Assembly (NCBI GenBank): GCA_018712425.1
Contig: DVHA01000099.1
Coordinates: forward strand, 1-8,676
Length of the DNA stretch: 8,676 nucleotides
From: Candidatus Faecivivens stercoravium
Lineage (GTDB): Bacteria; Bacillota; Clostridia; Oscillospirales; Ruminococcaceae
Direction of reading: 5' to 3'
Both the position numbers and the translations under genes were made by a program. The notes beneath the pieces were generated by a model that saw nothing but the letters and a program-made list of their open reading frames with translations, was not told where the DNA came from and made no database searches. The first letter of the stretch is position 1. Each line of letters starts with the position of its first letter. Positions 1 through 5,587 of this stretch are shown piece after piece.

Positions 1-42
1 CGCAATACCGGAAAAAGTCCATATTTTTTTGGAATGAGCCTA

Positions 43-71
43 TTGCCTTTTTGTATACAGGATGCTATACT
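43..71 (+). promoter_or_regulatory. Sigma-70-type promoter of sulfatase 1
   Basis: A -35 element TTGCCT (43-48) and a -10 element TATACT (66-71) are separated by exactly 17 bases. Transcription would start near position 78, about 43 bases before the chosen start codon at 121. An operator-like palindrome follows immediately. The good match and spacing make this the likely promoter. It also argues against translation from the in-frame ATG at 34, which lies upstream of the -35 box. Confidence 0.7.
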
Positions 72-87
72 GGAAACAACGGTTCAA

Positions 88-101
88 TGTAAGCGCTTTT
101 A
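88..101 (+). promoter_or_regulatory. LacI/CcpA-type operator in front of sulfatase 1
   Basis: TGTAAGCGCTTTTA has the palindromic core AAGCGCTT with a central CpG, as is typical of LacI-family operators. It lies about 10 bases downstream of the predicted transcription start, where a bound repressor would block transcription. Its reverse complement differs by one base from the site in front of the LacI-type gene (1936-1949). It also matches 13 of 14 positions of the cre consensus TGWAANCGNTNWCA, so CcpA is an alternative or additional binder. Confidence 0.72.
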
Positions 102-120
102 TCCAGAAAGGAGCATCTTT

Positions 121-1728
121 ATGGCCCGACAGCCTGACATTATCATCTTCAACCCCGACCAGATGCGCGCCGACGCCCTCGCCCACCTCGGCAACCCGGC
201 GTCGCTGACCCCTGTCCTCGACCGGTTCCAGCGGGAAGACGCGGTCTCCTTCCGCAACGCCTTCTGCCAGAACCCGGTCTGTGTCCCCAGCCGGTGCAGC
301 TTCGCGACCGGCCTCTATCCCCACACCCGGGGCCACCGGACGATGGCCCACCTGCTTCATGAGGACGAAAGCTCGATTTTCAGCGAGCTGAAGGATGCCG
401 GGTACGACGTCTGGATGAACGCCCGCAACGACCTGGTTGCCGGGCAGGTTAAGGGCCTCTGCGAACGGCACGCCAGCGAGATTTTCTACGGCGGCGACGT
501 CCCGCCGGCACCGGGGCCCGTCAAAGAGAACCCGAGGGGGCAGCGGGGGGACAAGGATTTTTACTCTTTCTACCGCGGGGAGTTAAAAACCGATGAAAAC
601 GGGCTGAACTATTCGTCCGACGACGCGGCGGTGGACGCGGCAGCCCGGCATATCCTGGAGGCAGGGGACCAGCCGGTCTGCATCTTCCTGGGGCTGATGT
701 TCCCGCACCCGCCCTATCAGGTGGAGGAGCCCTACTTCTCGGCTATCGACCGGGCGAAACTCCGCCGCCGGGCCAAAGCCCTCCCCGACGGCCAGCGGGC
801 GATCATCGAGGGGATGATCCGGCAGAATATGGTGGGGCTGGAACAGTATACCGAAGAGGACTGGGACGAGCTGCGGGCGGTTTACCTCGGGATGTGCATG
901 AAGGTGGACGCCCAGTTCGGGCGGATCCTCGACGCCCTCAAAAAATCCGGCCGGTATGACAACGCCGCCATCTTCTTTTTCTCCGACCACGGCGACTATA
1001 CCGGCGATTACGGCCTGCCGGAAAAGAACCAGAACGTCTTCCCCCACTGCCTGGTCAATGTCCCGCTGCTGGTCAAGCCGCCGAAGGGGGTGGAATGCGA
1101 CCCCGGGATCTCCGACAGCCTCGTCGAGCTGGTGGATTTTTACGCGACGGCGATGGACTTCGCCGGCGTCAAACCCGACCACACCCAGTTCGGCCGGACG
1201 CTCCGTCCGGTGCTGGCCGACCGCTCTGCCCATTTCCGGGATTACGTCTTCTCGGAAGGCGGGCGCAATGCCGGCGAGAGCCACTGCGACGAGTACCACA
1301 ACGCCCATAAGCACGGCGAAAACGTGAACGGGGAGTACTGGCCCCGGCAGAAGGCGATGTCGGACGACGCCGCCCACTGCAAGGGGACGATGGCCTTTGA
1401 CGGGCGGTATAAGCTGGTTTACCGCGCCCATGGGCAGATGGAGTTTTTCGATTTGGAACGGGACCCGCTGGAAGAGCATAACCTCTACACCGACGGGCAG
1501 TATGCGGCTAAAATCCTCGAATTGCAGGGGGCGATGCTCGCCTGGTACCAGGATACCTGCGACATCGTACCCTTTAAGGCCGACGCCCGTTGGAGCGGGG
1601 AGATGTTTTGGCAGAAGGTCAAGAATATCGTTCCGCCGGAGAGGGCGGGGGAGATGCGGGCCTTGATCGACGGCGGCGCCGATATCACCGAGGTGATGGC
1701 GGCGGCAGCCCGGTTTAGAAAAGGATAA
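121..1728 (+). CDS. Cytoplasmic Cys-type sulfatase (sulfatase 1)
   Basis: This is a 535-residue enzyme of the alkaline phosphatase/arylsulfatase superfamily, predicted to hydrolyse sulfate esters, probably on a carbohydrate. The signature CVPSR (54-58) followed by TG (63-64) marks Cys54 as the residue converted to formylglycine by a maturase. Predicted calcium ligands are D13/Q14 in NPDQMRAD, D289/H290 in SDHGDYTGDYG, and nearby K302. The PHPPY stretch carries a likely active-site histidine. The C-terminal part has the usual FFDLERDPLEEHNLY strand. There is no signal peptide, so it should act in the cytoplasm on imported substrate. The start at 121 is chosen because AAAGGAG (107-113) sits 7 bases upstream; the ATG at 34 precedes the promoter. 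The gene is monocistronic, between an operator and a strong terminator. The class is secure; the substrate and SulfAtlas subfamily are unknown. Confidence 0.9.
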   Translation: MARQPDIIIFNPDQMRADALAHLGNPASLTPVLDRFQREDAVSFRNAFCQNPVCVPSRCSFATGLYPHTRGHRTMAHLLHEDESSIFSELKDAGYDVWMNARNDLVAGQVKGLCERHASEIFYGGDVPPAPGPVKENPRGQRGDKDFYSFYRGELKTDENGLNYSSDDAAVDAAARHILEAGDQPVCIFLGLMFPHPPYQVEEPYFSAIDRAKLRRRAKALPDGQRAIIEGMIRQNMVGLEQYTEEDWDELRAVYLGMCMKVDAQFGRILDALKKSGRYDNAAIFFFSDHGDYTGDYGLPEKNQNVFPHCLVNVPLLVKPPKGVECDPGISDSLVELVDFYATAMDFAGVKPDHTQFGRTLRPVLADRSAHFRDYVFSEGGRNAGESHCDEYHNAHKHGENVNGEYWPRQKAMSDDAAHCKGTMAFDGRYKLVYRAHGQMEFFDLERDPLEEHNLYTDGQYAAKILELQGAMLAWYQDTCDIVPFKADARWSGEMFWQKVKNIVPPERAGEMRALIDGGADITEVMAAAARFRKG

Positions 1729-1738
1729 GGTATGTCTC

Positions 1739-1768
1739 AAGCAGGGCCTTTGCAGGCCCTGCTTTTTT
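1739..1768 (+). terminator. Rho-independent terminator after sulfatase 1
   Basis: A 9-bp perfect stem pairs GCAGGGCCT (1741-1749) with AGGCCCTGC (1754-1762) around a TTGC loop. It is extended by A-T pairs and followed by six T (1763-1768). It starts about 10 bases after the sulfatase stop codon. It separates the sulfatase 1 transcript from the LacI-type gene downstream. Confidence 0.93.
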
Positions 1769-1785
1769 CATAATATGAGGCATTT

Positions 1786-1799
1786 TGAAAGCGCTTTAC
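1786..1799 (+). promoter_or_regulatory. Upstream auxiliary operator of the LacI-type gene
   Basis: TGAAAGCGCTTTAC contains the perfect 10-bp palindrome AAAGCGCTTT (1788-1797). It lies about 95 bases upstream of the -35 box of the regulator gene. Its centre is 150 bases from the centre of the operator at 1936-1949. No convincing promoter was seen directly at this site, so it looks like an auxiliary operator. The role is inferred from sequence similarity to the other sites. Confidence 0.6.
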
Positions 1800-1893
1800 T
1801 TGTGTAAGGGCAGAAATAAGGGAAAAGTGTTGTATAAATCGCACAAAGAATGCGCTGAAAGTTCATAAATTCGCCAAAGTTGGTAATTTCCGC

Positions 1894-1922
1894 TTGACAT
1901 TTTACATGGCAACTCCTATAAT
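1894..1922 (+). promoter_or_regulatory. Consensus sigma-70/sigma-A promoter of the LacI-type regulator
   Basis: Perfect TTGACA (1894-1899) and perfect TATAAT (1917-1922) hexamers are spaced by 17 bases. The transcription start is predicted near 1929. This is the strongest promoter in the window. Such strength ahead of a repressor gene is typically offset by autorepression, which the overlapping operator would provide. Confidence 0.93.
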
Positions 1923-1935
1923 GGTGCCATAAAGT

Positions 1936-1949
1936 TTAAAGCGCTTACA
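1936..1949 (+). promoter_or_regulatory. Operator at the LacI-type gene promoter (autoregulation)
   Basis: TTAAAGCGCTTACA has the core AAGCGCTT with a central CpG. It begins about 7 bases downstream of the predicted transcription start and ends just before the ribosome binding site GGGAGG (1952-1957). A repressor bound here would block its own transcription. Read on the opposite strand it is nearly identical to the site at 88-101. Confidence 0.75.
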
Positions 1950-1962
1950 TCGGGAGGAACAT

Positions 1963-2958
1963 ATGAAGGTTACGATCTACGACGTCGCCCGGGAAGCCGG
2001 GCTGTCGATCGCAACCGTCTCCCGGGTGATCAACGGCAAGGGCGGGGTGACCCCCAAGAGCGAGCGGAAGATCCGCGACGCCATCGCGAAACTCGGCTAC
2101 CTGCCTGACGCCAGCGCCCAGGGCCTCGCCTCCAGCCTGGTCAACACCATTGGGCTGGTGCTGCAGGGGTCGGTCTCCTCCAGCTATTACATCCAATTCC
2201 TCGACGGCGCCGAACACGCGGCCCGGGAACGGGGGTTTGACGTCCTTCTGACTTCTCCTTACGGTACACCGGAGGCGTTTTCCAAGTCCATCCGGACCCG
2301 GCATAAGGTGGACGGTGTATTGTTTACCGGCGTGACGGAATATATCCAGCCGCTTTATGACGCGGGATTCCCGGTCTGTTATGCTGGTCCACGGATATCG
2401 TGGGACTTGCGACGGGGTCATGTTTACGGGGGTTTTGGCGGCTATCGGAAAGAAGCATTATCCCTTCTTTTGAGCCGCGGCTGCCAGAAGATTGTCTACT
2501 TTGAAACAATGATAAACCTTGTGAAGACTACTGAGGTACGGAATCGAGAGGTTATTGAAGACTTTGTGATTTCCAACGGCCTTTCCCCGGAACAGGTGAT
2601 CTATATACAGGTGGAAACCGCCCAGTGTGAACAGGCTTACCGGAAACTCCGGGAGATGTTTTCGGCTCCGGACCGGCCGGACGGCATCTTTGTTGTCGAC
2701 GGGCAGGTCGCGTCCCCGGTTTACACCCTTCTTTCCCAATGCGGGCTGCGGATCCCGGAGGACGTCAAGGTTGTTTCCTCGATTCAGAGTCCCAGCGAGG
2801 GGAGCCTTTTACAGCCCGGGCTGACCGCCTACCTCGTTAATTCCTACAAGATGGGGTATAACGCGGCGGTCAAGCTGATCCAGATGGTCCAGGGAGGCGT
2901 CCCGGATGAAAACCTCACCTATGTCCCGTACGATTTTATCGAGCGGGGGTCGGTATAA
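1963..2958 (+). CDS. LacI/GalR-family transcriptional regulator
   Basis: This 331-residue protein has the normal LacI-family length. Residues 3-25 form the helix-turn-helix (VTIYDVAREAGLSIATVSRVIN). Residues 49-60 form the hinge helix with Leu55, the residue that wedges into a central CpG. A periplasmic-binding-protein-like ligand domain starts near I63. The recognition-helix pair Ile16-Ala17 resembles Met-Ala of CcpA and Val-Ala of GalR, which read AANCG half-sites; this fits the AAGCG sites around the gene. GGGAGG (1952-1957), 5 bases upstream, supports the ATG at 1963. The family role is a sugar-responsive repressor. By context it controls itself, sulfatase 1 and the ABC importer, with the imported saccharide or a derivative as inducer. 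GC content falls from about 68% in the DNA-binding part to about 44% around 2460-2580. The inducer is unknown. Confidence 0.92.
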   Translation: MKVTIYDVAREAGLSIATVSRVINGKGGVTPKSERKIRDAIAKLGYLPDASAQGLASSLVNTIGLVLQGSVSSSYYIQFLDGAEHAARERGFDVLLTSPYGTPEAFSKSIRTRHKVDGVLFTGVTEYIQPLYDAGFPVCYAGPRISWDLRRGHVYGGFGGYRKEALSLLLSRGCQKIVYFETMINLVKTTEVRNREVIEDFVISNGLSPEQVIYIQVETAQCEQAYRKLREMFSAPDRPDGIFVVDGQVASPVYTLLSQCGLRIPEDVKVVSSIQSPSEGSLLQPGLTAYLVNSYKMGYNAAVKLIQMVQGGVPDENLTYVPYDFIERGSV

Positions 2959-2962
2959 GAAA

Positions 2963-2978
2963 GCCGCCGGAAGGCGGC
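2963..2978 (+). terminator. Hairpin after the LacI-type gene, weak terminator candidate
   Basis: GCCGCC (2963-2968) pairs with GGCGGC (2973-2978) around a GGAA loop, four bases after the stop codon. There is no T-run; the following bases are AGGTTCTT. It may stabilise the 3' end or terminate inefficiently. Some read-through into the binding-protein gene is possible. Confidence 0.4.
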
Positions 2979-2995
2979 AGGTTCTTGGAGAAAAA

Positions 2996-3009
2996 TATAA
3001 GCGGTTACA
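2996..3009 (+). promoter_or_regulatory. Degenerate operator-like site upstream of the importer genes
   Basis: TATAAGCGGTTACA matches the regulator-gene operator TTAAAGCGCTTACA at 11 of 14 positions and keeps the half-site GTTACA. Its core palindrome is broken by a G in place of C. Its centre lies 102 bases upstream of the strong site at 3098-3111. It could be a weak auxiliary operator, or chance. Confidence 0.35.
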
Positions 3010-3039
3010 AAATAAGCCGTAAAGATATTCCCTGTATCT

Positions 3040-3091
3040 TATAATTTCGTGCATCATTTCTTTTTCTTAACCTGAATCGGTTGGTTATAAA
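3040..3091 (+). promoter_or_regulatory. Probable promoter region of the ABC importer operon
   Basis: Two -10 candidates are visible in the 287-base gap between the regulator and the binding-protein gene. TATAAT (3040-3045) is perfect but has only a poor -35 about 17 bases upstream. TATAAA (3086-3091) has weak -35 candidates around 3063-3069, and its start point would fall directly on the operator at 3098, as at the other promoters of the locus. I cannot choose between them from sequence. Confidence 0.4.
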
Positions 3092-3097
3092 GCTGAA

Positions 3098-3111
3098 TGT
3101 AAGCGTTTACA
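3098..3111 (+). promoter_or_regulatory. Operator 1 of the importer operon
   Basis: TGTAAGCGTTTACA is palindromic except for one base pair next to the centre, and fits the cre consensus TGWAANCGNTNWCA at every position. It is the best single site in the window. It lies 7 bases after the proximal -10 candidate. Likely binders are the LacI-type protein encoded just upstream, CcpA, or both. Confidence 0.75.
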
Positions 3112-3113
3112 AA

Positions 3114-3127
3114 AGTAAGCGCTTTGA
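3114..3127 (+). promoter_or_regulatory. Operator 2 of the importer operon, in tandem
   Basis: AGTAAGCGCTTTGA carries the perfect core AAGCGCTT and matches the sulfatase 1 operator at 12 of 14 positions. Its centre is 16 bases from the centre of operator 1, about one and a half helical turns, so two dimers would sit on different faces of the helix. The arrangement suggests tighter repression of the importer than of the single-site genes. Confidence 0.65.
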
Positions 3128-3146
3128 TTGAAAACCGGTTCTGTAC

Positions 3147-3164
3147 CAGAGGGGAAAGCCTCTG
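3147..3164 (+). other. Leader hairpin in the binding-protein mRNA
   Basis: CAGAGG (3147-3152) pairs with CCTCTG (3159-3164) around a GGAAAG loop in the 5' leader. No T-run follows. The sequence resembles the larger hairpin downstream of the same gene at 4630-4656. A second small leader hairpin pairs AGGCCG (3199-3204) with CGGCCT (3210-3215). An effect on mRNA stability or leader folding is only inferred. Confidence 0.45.
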
Positions 3165-3245
3165 TCCAGATAAATGTCCGTCTGTAAACCCGTGCCAAAG
3201 GCCGGAAAACGGCCTGAAAATATGAAAACAGAAAGGAAAATCGTT

Positions 3246-4610
3246 ATGAAAAAGACAACGCGCCTCGTTTCCATCTTCGCAGCTGCCCTTCTGACCCTTT
3301 CGATGACCGCATGCGGCGGCGGGGGAGAATCCTCCACAACCACCACGCCGGAATCTTCCGGCAGCACCGCTTCCACTTCCGGCGAGAGCACGACCGGAGA
3401 GAGCACGGAAGTCGAGAAGCTTGACCCGAATCAGACCCTTGAAGCCTGCAACATGACCGTCTGGCTTGCCGGCAGCGGCGAGGCCATTTACAACGACGTT
3501 TATACCGCCATCCTCGACAACTGGGTCACGGAACGGGCGCCCGGTTCCACCCATGAGCTGACCTTTATCGCCTGGAGCGATTATTTCTCCAAGCTGTCGA
3601 CCGGCCTTGCCGGCGGCGCCGCGCCTGACGTCTATATGACCGGTTACGGCCAGATGGGGTCGATGAACGCGCAGGGGTATGAGCTGAACCTTTCGGATTA
3701 CTTCCCCGAGGACTGGGACGGCTGGACCGATATCCCGGAGAATATCCTGTCGGCCGGGATGGTGGACGGCGATCTGTATGGGTTACTGGAATCCAACACT
3801 CGCGTGCTGGCTTACCGCAAGGACATTGCCGAGCAGAACGGCGTCACCGAAGAGGACCTGACGGTCGAGACGCTGGACGACCTGACAAACCTTATTCAAA
3901 AGATGTGCGTCTATGACGACAGCGGCAACCTTGTGATGGCTGGATGTGATGTCCAGACCAGCACCAGCTCTCCCGAACAGTGGGCGCACTTTATTGCGAC
4001 AAACTTTGATCCGGAGTTTGAATATTGGAATGATGACAATACCGCCGCATTTAATAGCGACGCGATGAAGCAGGCGATGGAGTATTCCAAGAGCCTCTTT
4101 GACGCCGGGTATTGCTTCCCGTCTGACCCTTCCAATACAACTTCTGGCATTATTTCCGGCCTTTCGTCGATGTCGCTGATTCCGGAATCCAACTATACCC
4201 AGGCGGACATGGCTTTCCCGGGGCAGATTGGGTTTGTCAACTGCACACTGAATACGATGCTGATTGGCAACTTTATCGTTGCAAATGCCGATACGCCTAA
4301 CCCCGCACAGGCAGCTGACTTGGTCATGTACTTCTTTAATGAAGATTCCCTGAAAGAAAAAGCGACCCTCGGCCAGTACACGCTCCGTACCTCTCTGAAC
4401 GATTGGTATGTGGAAACTTATCCTGAATTTGAAAACGTTGTTACGGCATATGAGCATTCGACCCCGATGGCCTCTACTTTGAATCCCAATTACAACGAAT
4501 GTATTGTCAGCTTCCGCAACCATTGGGAAACCTATATGAACGGTATTGAAGATGCCGATACCGCCCTTTCCACGGCCGAAAGCGAATGGAACGCGATTGT
4601 CGGCGGATAA
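3246..4610 (+). CDS. Extracellular solute-binding lipoprotein of a CUT1-type sugar ABC importer
   Basis: This 454-residue lipoprotein is the substrate-capturing part of the importer. It has a charged MKKTTR start, a hydrophobic segment (7-22) and a lipobox ending SMTAC, with Cys23 the predicted lipidated residue. A Ser/Thr/Gly/Glu-rich linker (about 24-55) leads to the folded domain. The stretch KLSTGLAGGAAPDVY (about 115-130) is the hallmark of family 1 solute-binding proteins (SBP_bac_1), which bind oligosaccharides. AGAAAGGA (3230-3237) supports ATG 3246; in-frame ATGs at 3174 and 3222 would give unnatural N-terminal extensions. It is the first gene of the importer operon, behind tandem operators. 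The 3' half (from about 3900) has about 45% GC against about 60% in the 5' half. The bound sugar is unknown; the neighbouring sulfatases suggest a sulfated saccharide (inference). Confidence 0.92.
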   Translation: MKKTTRLVSIFAAALLTLSMTACGGGGESSTTTTPESSGSTASTSGESTTGESTEVEKLDPNQTLEACNMTVWLAGSGEAIYNDVYTAILDNWVTERAPGSTHELTFIAWSDYFSKLSTGLAGGAAPDVYMTGYGQMGSMNAQGYELNLSDYFPEDWDGWTDIPENILSAGMVDGDLYGLLESNTRVLAYRKDIAEQNGVTEEDLTVETLDDLTNLIQKMCVYDDSGNLVMAGCDVQTSTSSPEQWAHFIATNFDPEFEYWNDDNTAAFNSDAMKQAMEYSKSLFDAGYCFPSDPSNTTSGIISGLSSMSLIPESNYTQADMAFPGQIGFVNCTLNTMLIGNFIVANADTPNPAQAADLVMYFFNEDSLKEKATLGQYTLRTSLNDWYVETYPEFENVVTAYEHSTPMASTLNPNYNECIVSFRNHWETYMNGIEDADTALSTAESEWNAIVGG

Positions 4611-4629
4611 CTTTTCCACCTGAATCGGT

Positions 4630-4656
4630 CCGGGCAGGGGGAAAACCTCTGCCCGG
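4630..4656 (+). other. Strong intergenic hairpin between binding protein and first permease
   Basis: An 11-bp stem (one G-T pair) is formed by 4630-4640 and 4646-4656 around a GAAAA loop. It lies in the 80-base gap between the binding-protein stop and the permease start. No T-run follows, so it is not a standard terminator. In maltose-type operons, hairpins at this point protect the upstream mRNA so that binding protein is made in excess over the membrane parts. That role is likely here but inferred. Confidence 0.65.
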
Positions 4657-4690
4657 CAAGCCACATACCGAATAGAAAGGGATGAACAAG

Positions 4691-5587
4691 ATGGCAGCTT
4701 CCGCCGCGCAGGGGAAGAAACGCAAAGGGCATCTGACCGAATCCAAGGTCGGCTACCTGATGATCCTTCCCAACTACATCATTTACACAGTCTTTACGCT
4801 GATCCCGATTATCTGGACAGTCGTCCTCAGTTTTACCGATTACGACCTGAAGACGGCCAACTTCGTCGGTATTTCAAACTATATCAACATCTTTAAGGAT
4901 GAAATCTTCTTAAAGTCGATCTGGAACACCATTTATTTCTGCCTGCTGACCATCCTCCCGACGATGGTGCTGGCGCTCCTCCTCGCCCTCCTGCTCAACC
5001 GCAAGATTGCCGGGCGGGGGTTCTTCCGGACCCTCTTTTACCTGCCGAACATCCTCTCGATGGTCGCCGTTTCAATGGCCTGGAGCTACCTCTATAACTC
5101 CCAGGCGGGCATCCTCAACAAGATGCTCAATGCCATCGGCCTTCCGTCGGTCGGCTGGGTCACCGATACCAAATGGGCGATGATCTCGGTCGCGATTATG
5201 TCGATCTGGTCGTCGCTGGGGTACAACGCCGTCCTCTACCTGTCGGGGCTCCAGGGGATCCCCGATTACCTCTATGAAGCCGCGACGATTGACGGCGCAA
5301 ACGGCATCCAGCAGTTTTTCAACATTACGATTCCTTCGCTGAAACCCACCACCTTCTTTATCTTTGTCATGTCCTGCATCCACTCCTTTGAAGTCTTCGG
5401 CCAGGTCTACATCCTGACCCAGGGCGGGCCGCTCAACTCCACCACCACCATCGCCCACCAGGTTTACCGCAACGGGTTTGAATACTATAAGATGGGCTAT
5501 GCTTCGGCGGAAGCGGTCGTGCTGCTGGTGCTGATCCTGATTATGACCCTGATCAACATGAAGGGAGGCAATACGGATGTCGACTAA
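4691..5587 (+). CDS. Sugar ABC transporter permease, MalF/UgpA-like
   Basis: This 298-residue inner-membrane protein is one half of the translocation pore. Six hydrophobic segments can be seen, beginning with VGYLMILPNYIIYTVF and ending with VVLLVLILIMTLI. The cytoplasmic EAA loop that contacts the ATPase is present: E196-A197-A198, then G202, with ITIPSLKP after it. Length and order (first permease, short basic N-terminus) fit the MalF/UgpA side of CUT1 importers. Start choice: AGAAAGGG (4674-4681) directly abuts the ATG at 4682, leaving no spacer, so the ATG at 4691 with a 9-base spacing is preferred. It overlaps the next permease by 11 bases, implying translational coupling. No ATPase gene follows, so it probably uses a shared MsmK-type ATPase encoded elsewhere. 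Confidence 0.93.
   Translation: MAASAAQGKKRKGHLTESKVGYLMILPNYIIYTVFTLIPIIWTVVLSFTDYDLKTANFVGISNYINIFKDEIFLKSIWNTIYFCLLTILPTMVLALLLALLLNRKIAGRGFFRTLFYLPNILSMVAVSMAWSYLYNSQAGILNKMLNAIGLPSVGWVTDTKWAMISVAIMSIWSSLGYNAVLYLSGLQGIPDYLYEAATIDGANGIQQFFNITIPSLKPTTFFIFVMSCIHSFEVFGQVYILTQGGPLNSTTTIAHQVYRNGFEYYKMGYASAEAVVLLVLILIMTLINMKGGNTDVD

Noticed and set aside
34..120. In-frame N-terminal extension of sulfatase 1 from the ATG at 34
   Set aside because: It would start upstream of the -35 box and run through the promoter and operator. The ATG at 121 has AAAGGAG at proper spacing, and its protein begins with the expected metal-binding strand.
583..1740. Long minus-strand open frame opposite sulfatase 1
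   Set aside because: It is a shadow of a high-GC gene: composition looks like reverse-complement coding, it has no recognisable domain, and its start has no convincing ribosome binding site. The plus strand carries full sulfatase motifs.
3199..3215. Riboswitch or attenuator in the binding-protein leader
   Set aside because: Only two short hairpins were found, with no T-run and no known aptamer pattern. The DNA operators already offer a simpler explanation for regulation.
3174..3245. Longer versions of the binding protein starting at 3174 or 3222
   Set aside because: They put 8 to 24 extra polar residues before a normal lipoprotein signal peptide. The ATG at 3246 has AGAAAGGA upstream and gives a standard MKKTTR signal start.
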